From Fibrobacter sp. (lineage in GTDB: Bacteria; Fibrobacterota; Fibrobacteria; Fibrobacterales; Fibrobacteraceae): a stretch of 9,135 nucleotides of DNA. The notes below the pieces were generated by a model, which did not search any database, was not told where the DNA came from, and was given only the letters and a program-made list of their open reading frames with translations. Positions 1 through 6,656 of the stretch are shown piece by piece; position 1 is the first letter of the stretch; each line of letters starts with the position of its first letter. The position numbers and the translations under genes are program-made. The DNA is taken from assembly GCA_012515825.1 (NCBI GenBank), contig JAAYXQ010000039.1, positions 1 to 9,135 on the forward strand. The letters run 5' to 3'.

Positions 1-322
1 GATCAAACCAAGTAGGGTCGTTGTTTGGCAAATCAAAACGAGTGGCGCCTTTTTTAAAGAAGGATTCATAAAAGTGGAGAGAATCAGCATAGACCGAAAA
101 CTCACGTTGACGTGTTTCTTCAAGCATTCTCTGAATGGCTATTTCTGGATCTTCGGCTTTTTCAGTAGGCTTATCTTCAGCCTTTGGAAACATATCAGAC
201 AGTGTCGGAAACCGAAGAGTAACGTTAAAAAAGGAAATTCCTTTTTCTGGAAATACGACTGATAGAAGTCCTAACGCTACAAAGAGAATAATAATGGAAC
301 AAAGAGTTTTAAAAGGACTCAT
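1..322 (-). CDS. N-terminal part of a membrane-anchored protein of unknown function (cut by window edge)
   Basis: The minus strand is open from an ATG at 322-320 to the window edge, giving 107 codons with no stop. Residues 7-24 form one hydrophobic segment after a short N-terminus with a single Lys, which suits an uncleaved signal anchor. Residues 47-75 are rich in Asp, Glu and Lys. The visible part ends in a Phe/Tyr-rich stretch leading to TRFDLPNNDPTWFD. The bulk of the protein is probably periplasmic and lies outside the window. The ATG shares one base with the hisS stop (TAATG), and no good Shine-Dalgarno is visible, so translation is probably coupled to hisS. I do not recognise the family. 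An SGNH/GDSL-type periplasmic hydrolase is a vague possibility that this fragment cannot confirm. Base use matches hisS. Confidence 0.72.
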   Translation of the reverse strand, partial: MSPFKTLCSIIILFVALGLLSVVFPEKGISFFNVTLRFPTLSDMFPKAEDKPTEKAEDPEIAIQRMLEETRQREFSVYADSLHFYESFFKKGATRFDLPNNDPTWFD

Positions 323-1611
323 TATCTTAAGTATTCCGAAATTTTTTGAGCAGAGCCCACATTCATAGTACCTTTGATTAGGTCCTTAAACTCAAATTCA
401 CCTTCTTTAGCATTTTCTCCATCCACATAAACCACGCAGGAAGCACCTTGCTGATTAGCAAGTTCCATTTGTTTGCCAAGCTTTATCGGAGATAATGGGT
501 GAGATACATTAAAACCCATTTGTCTGAACAAATTTGCCGTTTTGAAAATCTTCTTCATATCGAGAGTAAAAGAAGCAATAAAAAGATCAAGAGTCTGTTT
601 CTGTGTGGGGAGTAAGTCGTGGTCTCTAAGAAGATCTGCAAGAACAACATCTCCCATGCCAAAGCCTACACCAGGAACTTTAGCTCCACCTAGTTTTTCA
701 CAAAGACTATCATAACGCCCACCACCAGCAATAGCGCGCATAGATTTGCCTTTATCAAAGACTTCGAAGACAATGCCAGTATAGTAAGCAAGGCCACGGA
801 CGATGCTTAGATCAAGCCCAATACATTCACCAAAACCAGTGCTTGTTAATATGTCAAATAAGTCTTCTATTTCTTTAAGAGCTTCTATAGAAGCTGGAGA
901 AGAAACAAGTCCTCGTACGTCTTCTATTGATTTACAGCACATGAGAGAATCAATTTTTTTGGTTTGATCTTCGGATAATCCAATCGCAGTTAAGGCTTCG
1001 GCAAAAGCTTCTGGCCCTATCTTGAGGCGGCGGTCTAAAACGGGGTAGACTAATTCAGCGCTTGGAGTCCCGATTTCTTCAAGATAAGTGGAGAGTAATT
1101 TACGACTAGAAATACCAATTAAAAAATCAGTAGGCTTAAGACCAAACTCTAAAAGCATGGAAGCAATTGCAGAAATAAGATCGGCTTCGGCAAAAATACT
1201 TTCGGTGCCTATAACATCTAAATTTAATTGGAAAAATTCTCGTAAACGCCCTTTCTGAGCTCTTTCATAACGAAAAAGTCTTGGAATACTGAACCATTTA
1301 AATGGTTTTTTGATTGCATTTCCTTTTTGGATGACTAAGCGGGCGAGAGTTGGCGTCATTTCTGGCCTCAAGGAGATCGCTCTACCGCCCTTATCTTCAA
1401 AATTATAAAGCTGACTTACAATTTCGTCTCCTGATTTCCCTGTAAAAAGCTCCAAATGCTCAAATATTGGGCCTTCGTACTCTTCATAGCCAAAGCGAAG
1501 AGAAATACGTTTCCAAGTATCAAAAATAAAGTTTTGAATCCGCATATCTTCGGGATAAAAATCGCGGGTTCCTTTGGGAAGTTGAGGAGGTTGTACTTTT
1601 GCTGTAATCAT
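322..1611 (-). CDS. hisS: Histidyl-tRNA synthetase (class II aminoacyl-tRNA synthetase)
   Basis: The enzyme charges tRNA-His with histidine using ATP, in the cytoplasm. The 429 residues match the usual family length. Visible signatures in order are: the N-terminal LPKGTRDFYP (11-20), PEMTPTLARLV (83-93), class II motif 2 as FRYERAQKGRLREFFQ (113-128), the histidine-binding segment RGLAYYTGIVFEVF (272-285), AGGGRYDSL (295-303) and motif 3 around VPGVGFGMGD (312-321). An anticodon-binding domain follows from about residue 340 to the end. The histidine-binding segment has Ala at 275 where many bacterial enzymes have Asp (RGLDYYTG). I believe some lineages naturally carry Ala, so this is not taken as loss of function. 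The chosen ATG is the first in frame and precedes the conserved N-terminus directly. No strong Shine-Dalgarno is visible. The gene is divergent from mdh and overlaps its downstream neighbour by one base. Confidence 0.97.
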   Translation of the reverse strand: MITAKVQPPQLPKGTRDFYPEDMRIQNFIFDTWKRISLRFGYEEYEGPIFEHLELFTGKSGDEIVSQLYNFEDKGGRAISLRPEMTPTLARLVIQKGNAIKKPFKWFSIPRLFRYERAQKGRLREFFQLNLDVIGTESIFAEADLISAIASMLLEFGLKPTDFLIGISSRKLLSTYLEEIGTPSAELVYPVLDRRLKIGPEAFAEALTAIGLSEDQTKKIDSLMCCKSIEDVRGLVSSPASIEALKEIEDLFDILTSTGFGECIGLDLSIVRGLAYYTGIVFEVFDKGKSMRAIAGGGRYDSLCEKLGGAKVPGVGFGMGDVVLADLLRDHDLLPTQKQTLDLFIASFTLDMKKIFKTANLFRQMGFNVSHPLSPIKLGKQMELANQQGASCVVYVDGENAKEGEFEFKDLIKGTMNVGSAQKISEYLR

Positions 1612-1711
1612 AAGTTTAAAGTTAGTAAAAAGCTAGTGATTTTTTATTCATTTTTTTCTATCTATATACCCGTCATTTGACAACATTTGTTCTCATTTAA
1701 GGAAGTTCACT
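1612..1711. promoter_or_regulatory. Divergent hisS/mdh promoter region
   Basis: This 100-bp gap between two divergent genes must hold both promoters, but neither can be assigned firmly. A TATATA at 1663-1668 (plus), which reads as TATAGA at 1666-1661 on the minus strand, is the best -10-like sequence. A TTGACA at 1677-1682 reads as TTGTCA at 1683-1678 on the minus strand and could serve hisS as a -35. The plus-strand TTGACA lies too close to the mdh ATG to be its -35. The mdh ribosome-binding site AAGGAAG at 1699-1705 is clear. Confidence 0.4.
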
Positions 1712-2647
1712 ATGGCTAGAAAAAAAATTGCTCTCGTTGGTGCAGGTCAGATTGGTGGTACAATGGCTCTCGCCCTTGCTCAAAAGCAACTTGGCGACGT
1801 TGTGCTTGTAGATGTAGTACCTGGCGTACCTCAAGGTAAAGCTCTCGATATTATGGAAGGGCGTTCCGTTATAAACTCTTCTACACAGCTCTCTGGTTCT
1901 AATGATTATGCTGATCTTGCTGGTTCCGATGTTGTTATTGTTACTGCAGGTGTTCCTCGTAAGCCAGGAATGAGTCGTGATGATCTTCTTGGTATTAACT
2001 ATGGAATTATTGAAAAAGTTGGTTTAGCTCTTAAAGCAACCGCTCCTAACGCTTTTGTTATTGTGATTACTAATCCATTAGATGCTATGGTTTATGCTAT
2101 GCAAAAAGTGACTGGATTCCCATCCAATCGTGTTGTAGGTATGGCAGGTGTTTTAGATTCTTCTCGTTTAGCTTGCTTTGTGGCTATGGAATTAGGTGTT
2201 GCTGCAGAAGATGTTAGCGCTGTTGTGATGGGTGGTCATGGCGATACCATGGTTAGCTTATATAATTACGTTTCTGTTGGCGGTATTCCTCTTCCACAAT
2301 TAATGGATAAAGAAACTTTTGATAAGCTCGCTGTACGTACAGCAAATGCTGGCGGTGAAATCGTTGAACTTCTCAAAACAGGTTCCGCATTTTATAGCCC
2401 AGGTCTTTCTGCAATTAAAATGGCAGAAGCTTACTTGCTCGATAAGAAGAGCGTCATCACTTGTGCTGCTAAATTGAATGGCGAATACGGCGTGAATGAT
2501 CTATATTGCGGCGTTCCAGTTGTTATTGGTGCTGGTGGTGTAGAAAAGATTCTCGAAGTGGCTATGGATGCATCTGAAAAAGCTGCATTTGATAAATCTG
2601 TTGCTGCTGTAAAGAATAATGCTGATTGGGTTAATGCAAAAGGTTAA
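1712..2647 (+). CDS. mdh: Malate dehydrogenase, NAD-dependent (LDH-like type)
   Basis: It interconverts malate and oxaloacetate with NAD(H) in the cytoplasm, serving the TCA cycle or the reductive branch to succinate. The 311 residues are the normal length. Visible are the Rossmann glycine motif GAGQIGGTMA (10-19), Asp34 at the end of the second strand for NAD ribose binding, and the mobile loop VPRKPGMSRDDLL (81-93). The loop has Arg83 and Arg89; an Arg at the first site marks malate rather than lactate specificity. ITNPLDAMVY (119-128) follows, then LDSSR (148-152) with catalytic Asp149 and substrate Arg152, and GGHGDTM (174-180) with catalytic His176. The start is supported by AAGGAAG six bases before the ATG. 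Codons are strongly biased to GCT, GGT and GTT, unlike the neighbours, which suggests high expression. A strong terminator follows directly, so it is probably monocistronic. Confidence 0.97.
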   Translation: MARKKIALVGAGQIGGTMALALAQKQLGDVVLVDVVPGVPQGKALDIMEGRSVINSSTQLSGSNDYADLAGSDVVIVTAGVPRKPGMSRDDLLGINYGIIEKVGLALKATAPNAFVIVITNPLDAMVYAMQKVTGFPSNRVVGMAGVLDSSRLACFVAMELGVAAEDVSAVVMGGHGDTMVSLYNYVSVGGIPLPQLMDKETFDKLAVRTANAGGEIVELLKTGSAFYSPGLSAIKMAEAYLLDKKSVITCAAKLNGEYGVNDLYCGVPVVIGAGGVEKILEVAMDASEKAAFDKSVAAVKNNADWVNAKG

Positions 2648-2668
2648 TTCTTAGCTTAATTGAAATTA

Positions 2669-2706
2669 AAAACCCTGTCTTAGTAAAGGCAGGGTTTTGC
2701 TTTTTT
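2669..2706 (+). terminator. Rho-independent terminator of mdh
   Basis: A 13-bp stem (2669-2681 with 2686-2698, one G-U pair) closes a 4-base AGTA loop. It is followed by GC and six T residues. It starts 21 bases after the mdh stop. Confidence 0.93.
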
Positions 2707-2860
2707 AAAGGGTGTATAATGCTCGTGCTTTTTGACTTTTTTCGCGAAAAGAGAAAAATGCGTGAAATTATAATGTATTAACGACATTGTATATCTAATA
2801 TGTTTAAATGCCAATGTAAGGTTTTCGGCAATTTTTTCGAAGATTCATTTAACCAAGATT

Positions 2861-2877
2861 TATACCTCATAGGTATA
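2861..2877. repeat. 17-bp palindrome TATACCT-CAT-AGGTATA
   Basis: Two perfect 7-base inverted arms flank a 3-base centre. The size and symmetry suit a binding site for a dimeric regulator, or a small hairpin. No adjacent gene start faces it, so its role is unclear. Confidence 0.45.
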
Positions 2878-2887
2878 CAAAGGCTAT

Positions 2888-2916
2888 TTTAACTTTTCTT
2901 TTCAAAAAAAGTTAAA
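2888..2916 (-). terminator. Possible terminator of the DUF4416-DUF486 operon
   Basis: The arms TTTAACTTTT (2888-2897) and AAAAGTTAAA (2907-2916) form a perfect 10-bp stem with a 9-base loop. It lies about 80 bases beyond the minus-strand stop. The stem is nearly all A-T and there is no long T tract after it on the minus strand, so function is doubtful. Confidence 0.3.
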
Positions 2917-2996
2917 GAAAAATTATAGTGGATTTGTTTTTATAAAAAAATAACGAGGAGCTTTTTGATTTTTTTAATTGCGAAAAATCGTAATCG

Positions 2997-3353
2997 TTAA
3001 TTTCTAAACATAAAATAGACTGCCCCTAAAAGACATAGGCAAGCCCAAATATAATCAAGCTTAAAATCTTGCTTCATGTAAAATACAGCAAAAGGGATAA
3101 ATACAGAAAGAGTGACCACCTCTTGAATGATTTTGAGCTGAGGAAGAGTATATACTTGATAGCCAAAACGATTTGCAGGCACCATAATTAAATATTCAAA
3201 AAGAGCAATTCCCCAACTTGCAAAAGCGGCTATATACCATGCTTTGTGAGACATGTTTTTGAGATGCCCATACCACGCAAATGTCATAAAACAGTTGGAG
3301 CAAATAAGCATTAAAACAGTGAGAACATGAGGATTGAGTAGAGTTTTGAGCAT
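2997..3353 (-). CDS. DUF486 (DMT family) small integral membrane protein
   Basis: This 118-residue protein is almost entirely hydrophobic, with about four membrane segments (roughly residues 8-27, 39-58, 77-93 and 100-116), and would sit in the inner membrane. The pattern TFAWYGHLK (24-32), FEYLIMVPANRFGY (52-65) and QLKIIQEVVTLSVF (72-85) matches what I know of DUF486, a family related to drug/metabolite transporters with no established substrate. The length is normal for the family. It starts nine bases after the DUF4416 stop on the same strand, so the two are probably one transcript. No strong Shine-Dalgarno is visible (ACGACCT directly precedes the ATG), which suggests reliance on coupling to the upstream gene. 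Transport function is inferred from the family only. Confidence 0.88.
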   Translation of the reverse strand: MLKTLLNPHVLTVLMLICSNCFMTFAWYGHLKNMSHKAWYIAAFASWGIALFEYLIMVPANRFGYQVYTLPQLKIIQEVVTLSVFIPFAVFYMKQDFKLDYIWACLCLLGAVYFMFRN

Positions 3354-3362
3354 AGGTCGTTT

Positions 3363-3935
3363 TTATTTTAATGGAGTGGAACGTTCTCGGTAAGGCTTTC
3401 CTGTGGCGTGTTGATACGCTAGTTTTTGCCGCACTTTTTCAAGATACTCAATATAAGTTTCGCTTTGATAATCTCTGTAGGTCCAATCAAAAGGATGAAA
3501 ATGACCTGCTTGAAAATAAAGAGTAGGTTCCACAAAAATACCATCTCGAATATAAACTCGTTGACGTTGGTCTTTTGTTGTTGCTAAGAAAAATTGGCCA
3601 AGAGTCATGTATCCAGGATCTAGATTAATGGGGCGTTTTTCCCCAGTCCCTTGTTCTTTTGCAATTTCGAGTTCTAGATCGTTCGTCCAAAGTTTTATAT
3701 CTACAATTTCTTCTCTGGAAATTAAACGCTCATAAGAAAGAAAGGCGCGGAGAGGCTTGTCTCCAATTTCTTCTTCATAATAATTCGTAAAAACAAAAGG
3801 AAATAGAGGAAGGATTTCTTCTTCTTTTCCGAATTTTTGGCTTAGAATAGGGCGAACATGATCCATAAACTTGGGGTCACCGCATAAAATGCCAATGATT
3901 AACTTTACTAAGAGAGGTTTTTTTATCGCGCCCAT
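3363..3935 (-). CDS. DUF4416 family protein of unknown function
   Basis: This is a soluble protein of 190 residues with no signal peptide or membrane segment. The conserved core is recognisable: GILCGD (15-20), the FPFVFTNYYEEEIG segment (45-58), INLDPGYMTLGQFFLATTKD (103-122), RVYIRDGIFVEPTLYF (126-141) and FDWTYRDYQ (149-157). These fit DUF4416, a family conserved in several anaerobic and thermophilic lineages with no known biochemical role. The C-terminus (175-190) is basic. It is the first gene of a two-gene transcript with the DUF486 protein. The ATG is only 36 bases from the divergent cyclotransferase ATG. No Shine-Dalgarno precedes it, but a TATTAT lies seven bases upstream on the same strand, so the message may be leaderless. 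It could start a little later, but no better Met is present. Confidence 0.88.
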   Translation of the reverse strand: MGAIKKPLLVKLIIGILCGDPKFMDHVRPILSQKFGKEEEILPLFPFVFTNYYEEEIGDKPLRAFLSYERLISREEIVDIKLWTNDLELEIAKEQGTGEKRPINLDPGYMTLGQFFLATTKDQRQRVYIRDGIFVEPTLYFQAGHFHPFDWTYRDYQSETYIEYLEKVRQKLAYQHATGKPYRERSTPLK

Positions 3936-3970
3936 ATGTAAAATAATAGCAATTATTCTATAATTCTTGT
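3936..3970. promoter_or_regulatory. Compact divergent promoter, possibly for two leaderless mRNAs
   Basis: Only 35 bp separate two divergent ATGs. On the plus strand TATAAT (3959-3964) ends six bases before the ATG at 3971. On the minus strand TATTAT (3948-3943) ends seven bases before the ATG at 3935. Standard spacing from a -10 puts both transcription starts at or next to the start codons. Neither gene has a Shine-Dalgarno in the gap. No good -35 is visible on either side. Confidence 0.5.
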
Positions 3971-4702
3971 ATGAGTATTTATCTTTCCCTCTTTTTTGCG
4001 GCGGCTCTTCAATCTTTTAGCATTGTTGATTCTTTACCTCATTCCACGTCTCATTTTACTCAGGGGCTAAATTTTAATGGAAAAGAATGGATTGAATCTA
4101 CAGGCTTACATGGCAAGTCTTTTTTATATCGTAAAACACTCTCTGGCCAAGTATTAGATTCTATTTCTCTAGATGAACGTTATTTTGGAGAAGGATCGGT
4201 TCAAGTAGGAGATGTCATTTTTTGGCTCACCTGGAAAAATAGAAAAGGCTTTATTTATGACGCAAAACCTTTTCAATTAAGAGGCTCTTTTCGAATACCT
4301 TCTGAAGGCTGGGGGCTTTCTTTTTGGAATGGAACGTTGCTTATGAGTAATGGCTCTCATGAATTGTATCGCCTTTCTCCAGGAGATTTTCGAGTAGTTC
4401 AAGTCATTAACGTTTTAGATGGAAATAAACCGATTAAAAACTTAAATGAACTGGAAGTAGTAGGGAATACTCTCTATGCCAATATTTGGCAATCCGATTC
4501 TATAGCAATCATTGATTTACCCTCTGGAAAAGTACGTGCTTATTTGGATTTATCTGAATTAAGCCAAAGAATAAGAAAGTCTCATCGAAACGTAGATGTA
4601 TTAAATGGGATCGCTGTAGACGGTGATTTTTTATGGATTACTGGAAAGAACTGGCCTAAAATTTATAAGTTAAAGAGCCCTTCTTTTAAGCATCAGAAGT
4701 AA
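3971..4702 (+). CDS. Glutaminyl-peptide cyclotransferase (beta-propeller type), exported
   Basis: Enzymes of this family convert an N-terminal glutamine into pyroglutamate with release of ammonia. The 243 residues carry the propeller-type signatures in order: HFTQGLNF (28-35), ESTGLHGKSFLY (42-53), YFGEG (71-75), FWLTW (84-88), SEGWGLSF (111-118), LLMSNGSHELYRL (123-135), NLNELEVVGNTLYANIW (157-173), VLNGIAVD (210-217) and ITGKNWPKIYKL (223-234). A hydrophobic N-terminus (residues 4-17) acts as a signal peptide, although it lacks a basic N-region; the protein is probably periplasmic. No in-frame alternative start exists upstream before a stop at 3947-3949. The gene lies five bases tail-to-tail from the barrel gene. 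A 5-bp stem at 4680-4699 followed by a short T run is too weak to call a terminator. This plant/bacterial type is distinct from the zinc-dependent animal-type enzyme. Confidence 0.9.
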   Translation: MSIYLSLFFAAALQSFSIVDSLPHSTSHFTQGLNFNGKEWIESTGLHGKSFLYRKTLSGQVLDSISLDERYFGEGSVQVGDVIFWLTWKNRKGFIYDAKPFQLRGSFRIPSEGWGLSFWNGTLLMSNGSHELYRLSPGDFRVVQVINVLDGNKPIKNLNELEVVGNTLYANIWQSDSIAIIDLPSGKVRAYLDLSELSQRIRKSHRNVDVLNGIAVDGDFLWITGKNWPKIYKLKSPSFKHQK

Positions 4703-4707
4703 ATTTT

Positions 4708-6597
4708 TTAATTTGAAAAAGACCAGATAATCCCGTAAGAAAAACGGACTCCCTCTGGAGTATAGCCTGCTGCGGGCTTATATAGACTATGATTTAGGTT
4801 ATCAATTCTTGAGTATAATTCAAAGGATAAAATCTGCATTTTCGCTTCAAAATTAAGAGCTAAATATTTATTTAGAGGAATAATTTCTGGCACGCCATCT
4901 TTATTTACAGCACAATCGTATCGGTCTCCAAACCACTGAAAATCAAAACGAACGCTTACTCCTAATCTTTCTTTTACAAAGCGATTGCTCCAAAAGATAG
5001 AGCCTTTATAATAAAGACTATGAGTATCAAGTAATTTTACATTTCGGTGTATGACTTCACCACGTTCAAAATAAAATTTCCAATTGCCAAGATAAAAACC
5101 AGCAGACATAATCCAGTTCAAGTTGGTCATGTCTTGTCTAATATTTACCCATTGGAATGCTTTAGAAATAGAGTCTAAACCATCTCCAGTAATCCAGCGC
5201 ATACGAATTGCATTTTCAAGAGTTTCATACCTTAAACCCAAACCATAAAAAATACTTTCTCTAAGCCATTGAATATCAAGAGAGGTTCGCATGGCTTTTT
5301 CTCTCTGTAAATTAATATTTGGAAAAGCATACCGAGCGGTATTCGTTATTTTTAGCTCGTTAATATCAGGAAAACGAGTATTGTATTTTGCTCCAGCAGA
5401 TACATTTAAGTGAAAAGGAAGATCTAAAAATAAAGAAAAAGAAAATGCTTTTGCAAATTCAACACTATCTAAAAAGCTACTATTTCTTTGCAATCCACCT
5501 TTGGCTTTAAAAGACATGAATCCTAAAGTGTCTTGCAATTGCATGTAGCCAATCGAACGATCTTGATAGTAAGTTTTTATACTATCAGTCACATCATAAA
5601 ATTCAAAATCATAAATAATTGCTGGATTAAGAAAGGTTTGGTATAGAACCAATGATTTTCCCGTAACTGTTTTATAATCTATAGTTTGTTCTGAAGCAGT
5701 CCATGTAGTATCGGGAAGGCTATCAAAAGTAATCCCATGATTACCCATTCCTAAAAGGCCTTCTAACTTAAGCTTAGAAGTGGGATTCAATTTCCCTTCT
5801 AGTGCATATGTTTGAGTCCGAATAGAAACCCTGTATGGATCGTTTAAGAAAACAAGAGTGGTCAAATCATTTGGATCTCTATTCACTTGATGTGGGGTGA
5901 CATCATTGTTATCTAAAAAAAGAAAATTTGTGTGTAATGCAAGTTCGCCTCGATTTAGAAACCAGCGAATCGTGGGCTGTAGATGAATGCTATTTAAGGC
6001 AATGTTTCGGCCACTAAAAGGAATACTTAAGGAGTCTCGACCTAAAGTGAAAAAGGGTTGGTGCGTTACATCTTGGTAACCATAATCTTTAGATAGTTTA
6101 TTTGAATAGCTAACAACGCCTAATTCTAGTTGCAGAGAATCAGATAAAAGACGTCGGAAATCGAGTTTTAATGAGTTTCCACTAAAGGCAAAACGTTCCC
6201 AAGTCAGGTCAGTGAAAGGCGTATCAATGGGTGTGGTTCGAGCCTCGGGTTGTAGTATGCCATTTTCACCGTTCAACCCAAGAGAATAAAGATCTAAATG
6301 AGGTGAACGAATATACAATCCCGCTAACATGGAAGGGTAACGTCGTGTGAGCGAACCTAATTGCATATTATCGAAAGATAATTCTGGAGACCCTAAAATA
6401 GAGGTTCCCAAAACCCATTCTGCTTTTTGCCCAGGTAAATCATAAGATCGTTGTAATATTTCAGGAATTTGGAACGCAAAGCGACTCCCATCCACTTCTC
6501 TAGAGGTGGGTTGAGGTGAGTTCACTGCCCCAAAGGCAAAAGAAAAACTCAGAATAAAAGGAAGAGCTTTAAGAGATAATAGTTTTATTTTTTGCAT
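4708..6597 (-). CDS. Outer-membrane beta-barrel protein, TonB-receptor-like without a visible plug
   Basis: From the ATG at 6597 this is 629 residues. A TTG two codons earlier (6603) extends the frame, but the ATG gives a better signal peptide (basic QKIK, hydrophobic 7-24, cleavage near AFG-A), so I choose it. After export the chain is dominated by alternating hydrophobic/polar strands with aromatic ends and finishes in GIIWSFSN, as outer-membrane barrels do. The C-terminal half resembles TonB-dependent receptors: TRFPDINEL (407-415), a PNINLQREKAM segment (426-436), an ETLENAI turn, and DNLNHSLYKPAAGYTPEGVRF (599-619), close to the usual final-strand region. No plug domain or TonB box is recognisable in residues 25-150. 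Residues 126-165 (TPFTDLTWERF onward) resemble a putative porin layout. Substrate is unknown. It is divergent from the thioredoxin gene and convergent with the cyclotransferase gene. Confidence 0.8.
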   Translation of the reverse strand: MQKIKLLSLKALPFILSFSFAFGAVNSPQPTSREVDGSRFAFQIPEILQRSYDLPGQKAEWVLGTSILGSPELSFDNMQLGSLTRRYPSMLAGLYIRSPHLDLYSLGLNGENGILQPEARTTPIDTPFTDLTWERFAFSGNSLKLDFRRLLSDSLQLELGVVSYSNKLSKDYGYQDVTHQPFFTLGRDSLSIPFSGRNIALNSIHLQPTIRWFLNRGELALHTNFLFLDNNDVTPHQVNRDPNDLTTLVFLNDPYRVSIRTQTYALEGKLNPTSKLKLEGLLGMGNHGITFDSLPDTTWTASEQTIDYKTVTGKSLVLYQTFLNPAIIYDFEFYDVTDSIKTYYQDRSIGYMQLQDTLGFMSFKAKGGLQRNSSFLDSVEFAKAFSFSLFLDLPFHLNVSAGAKYNTRFPDINELKITNTARYAFPNINLQREKAMRTSLDIQWLRESIFYGLGLRYETLENAIRMRWITGDGLDSISKAFQWVNIRQDMTNLNWIMSAGFYLGNWKFYFERGEVIHRNVKLLDTHSLYYKGSIFWSNRFVKERLGVSVRFDFQWFGDRYDCAVNKDGVPEIIPLNKYLALNFEAKMQILSFELYSRIDNLNHSLYKPAAGYTPEGVRFSYGIIWSFSN

Positions 6598-6656
6598 ACA
6601 CAATCCATTGCAAATTAACTATTTTACGAGAAAAGTATTTACGGAGGATAAAAAAT

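Larger units (their letters stand above)
2707..2996. other. Intergenic region with palindromes, no gene recognised
   Basis: About 290 very AT-rich bases lie between the mdh terminator and the end of the DUF486 gene. No convincing reading frame or RNA gene was found. It contains a TATAAT at 2715-2720, a perfect 12-bp palindrome TTTTCGCGAAAA at 2739-2750, a 7-3-7 palindrome at 2861-2877, and a 10-bp AT-rich hairpin at 2888-2916. The hairpin may end the minus-strand DUF4416-DUF486 transcript. Confidence 0.5.

Noticed and set aside
74..368. Two plus-strand open frames at the left edge
   Set aside because: They are antisense to the partial minus-strand gene and the end of hisS, and show no domain or ribosome-binding site.
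1456..1680. Plus-strand 74-codon frame
   Set aside because: It is the reverse of the conserved N-terminus of hisS and runs into the promoter gap.
2955..2999. GAGGAG followed by a TTG-started 11-codon frame
   Set aside because: The ribosome-site resemblance is good, but the peptide is tiny with a rare start and no support.
4680..4705. 5-bp stem with a short T run at the cyclotransferase 3' end
   Set aside because: The stem is too short and its loop too long for a credible terminator.
6598..6603. TTG start for the barrel gene two codons upstream of the ATG
   Set aside because: The ATG at 6597 gives a standard signal peptide beginning MQKIK, and nothing favours the TTG.
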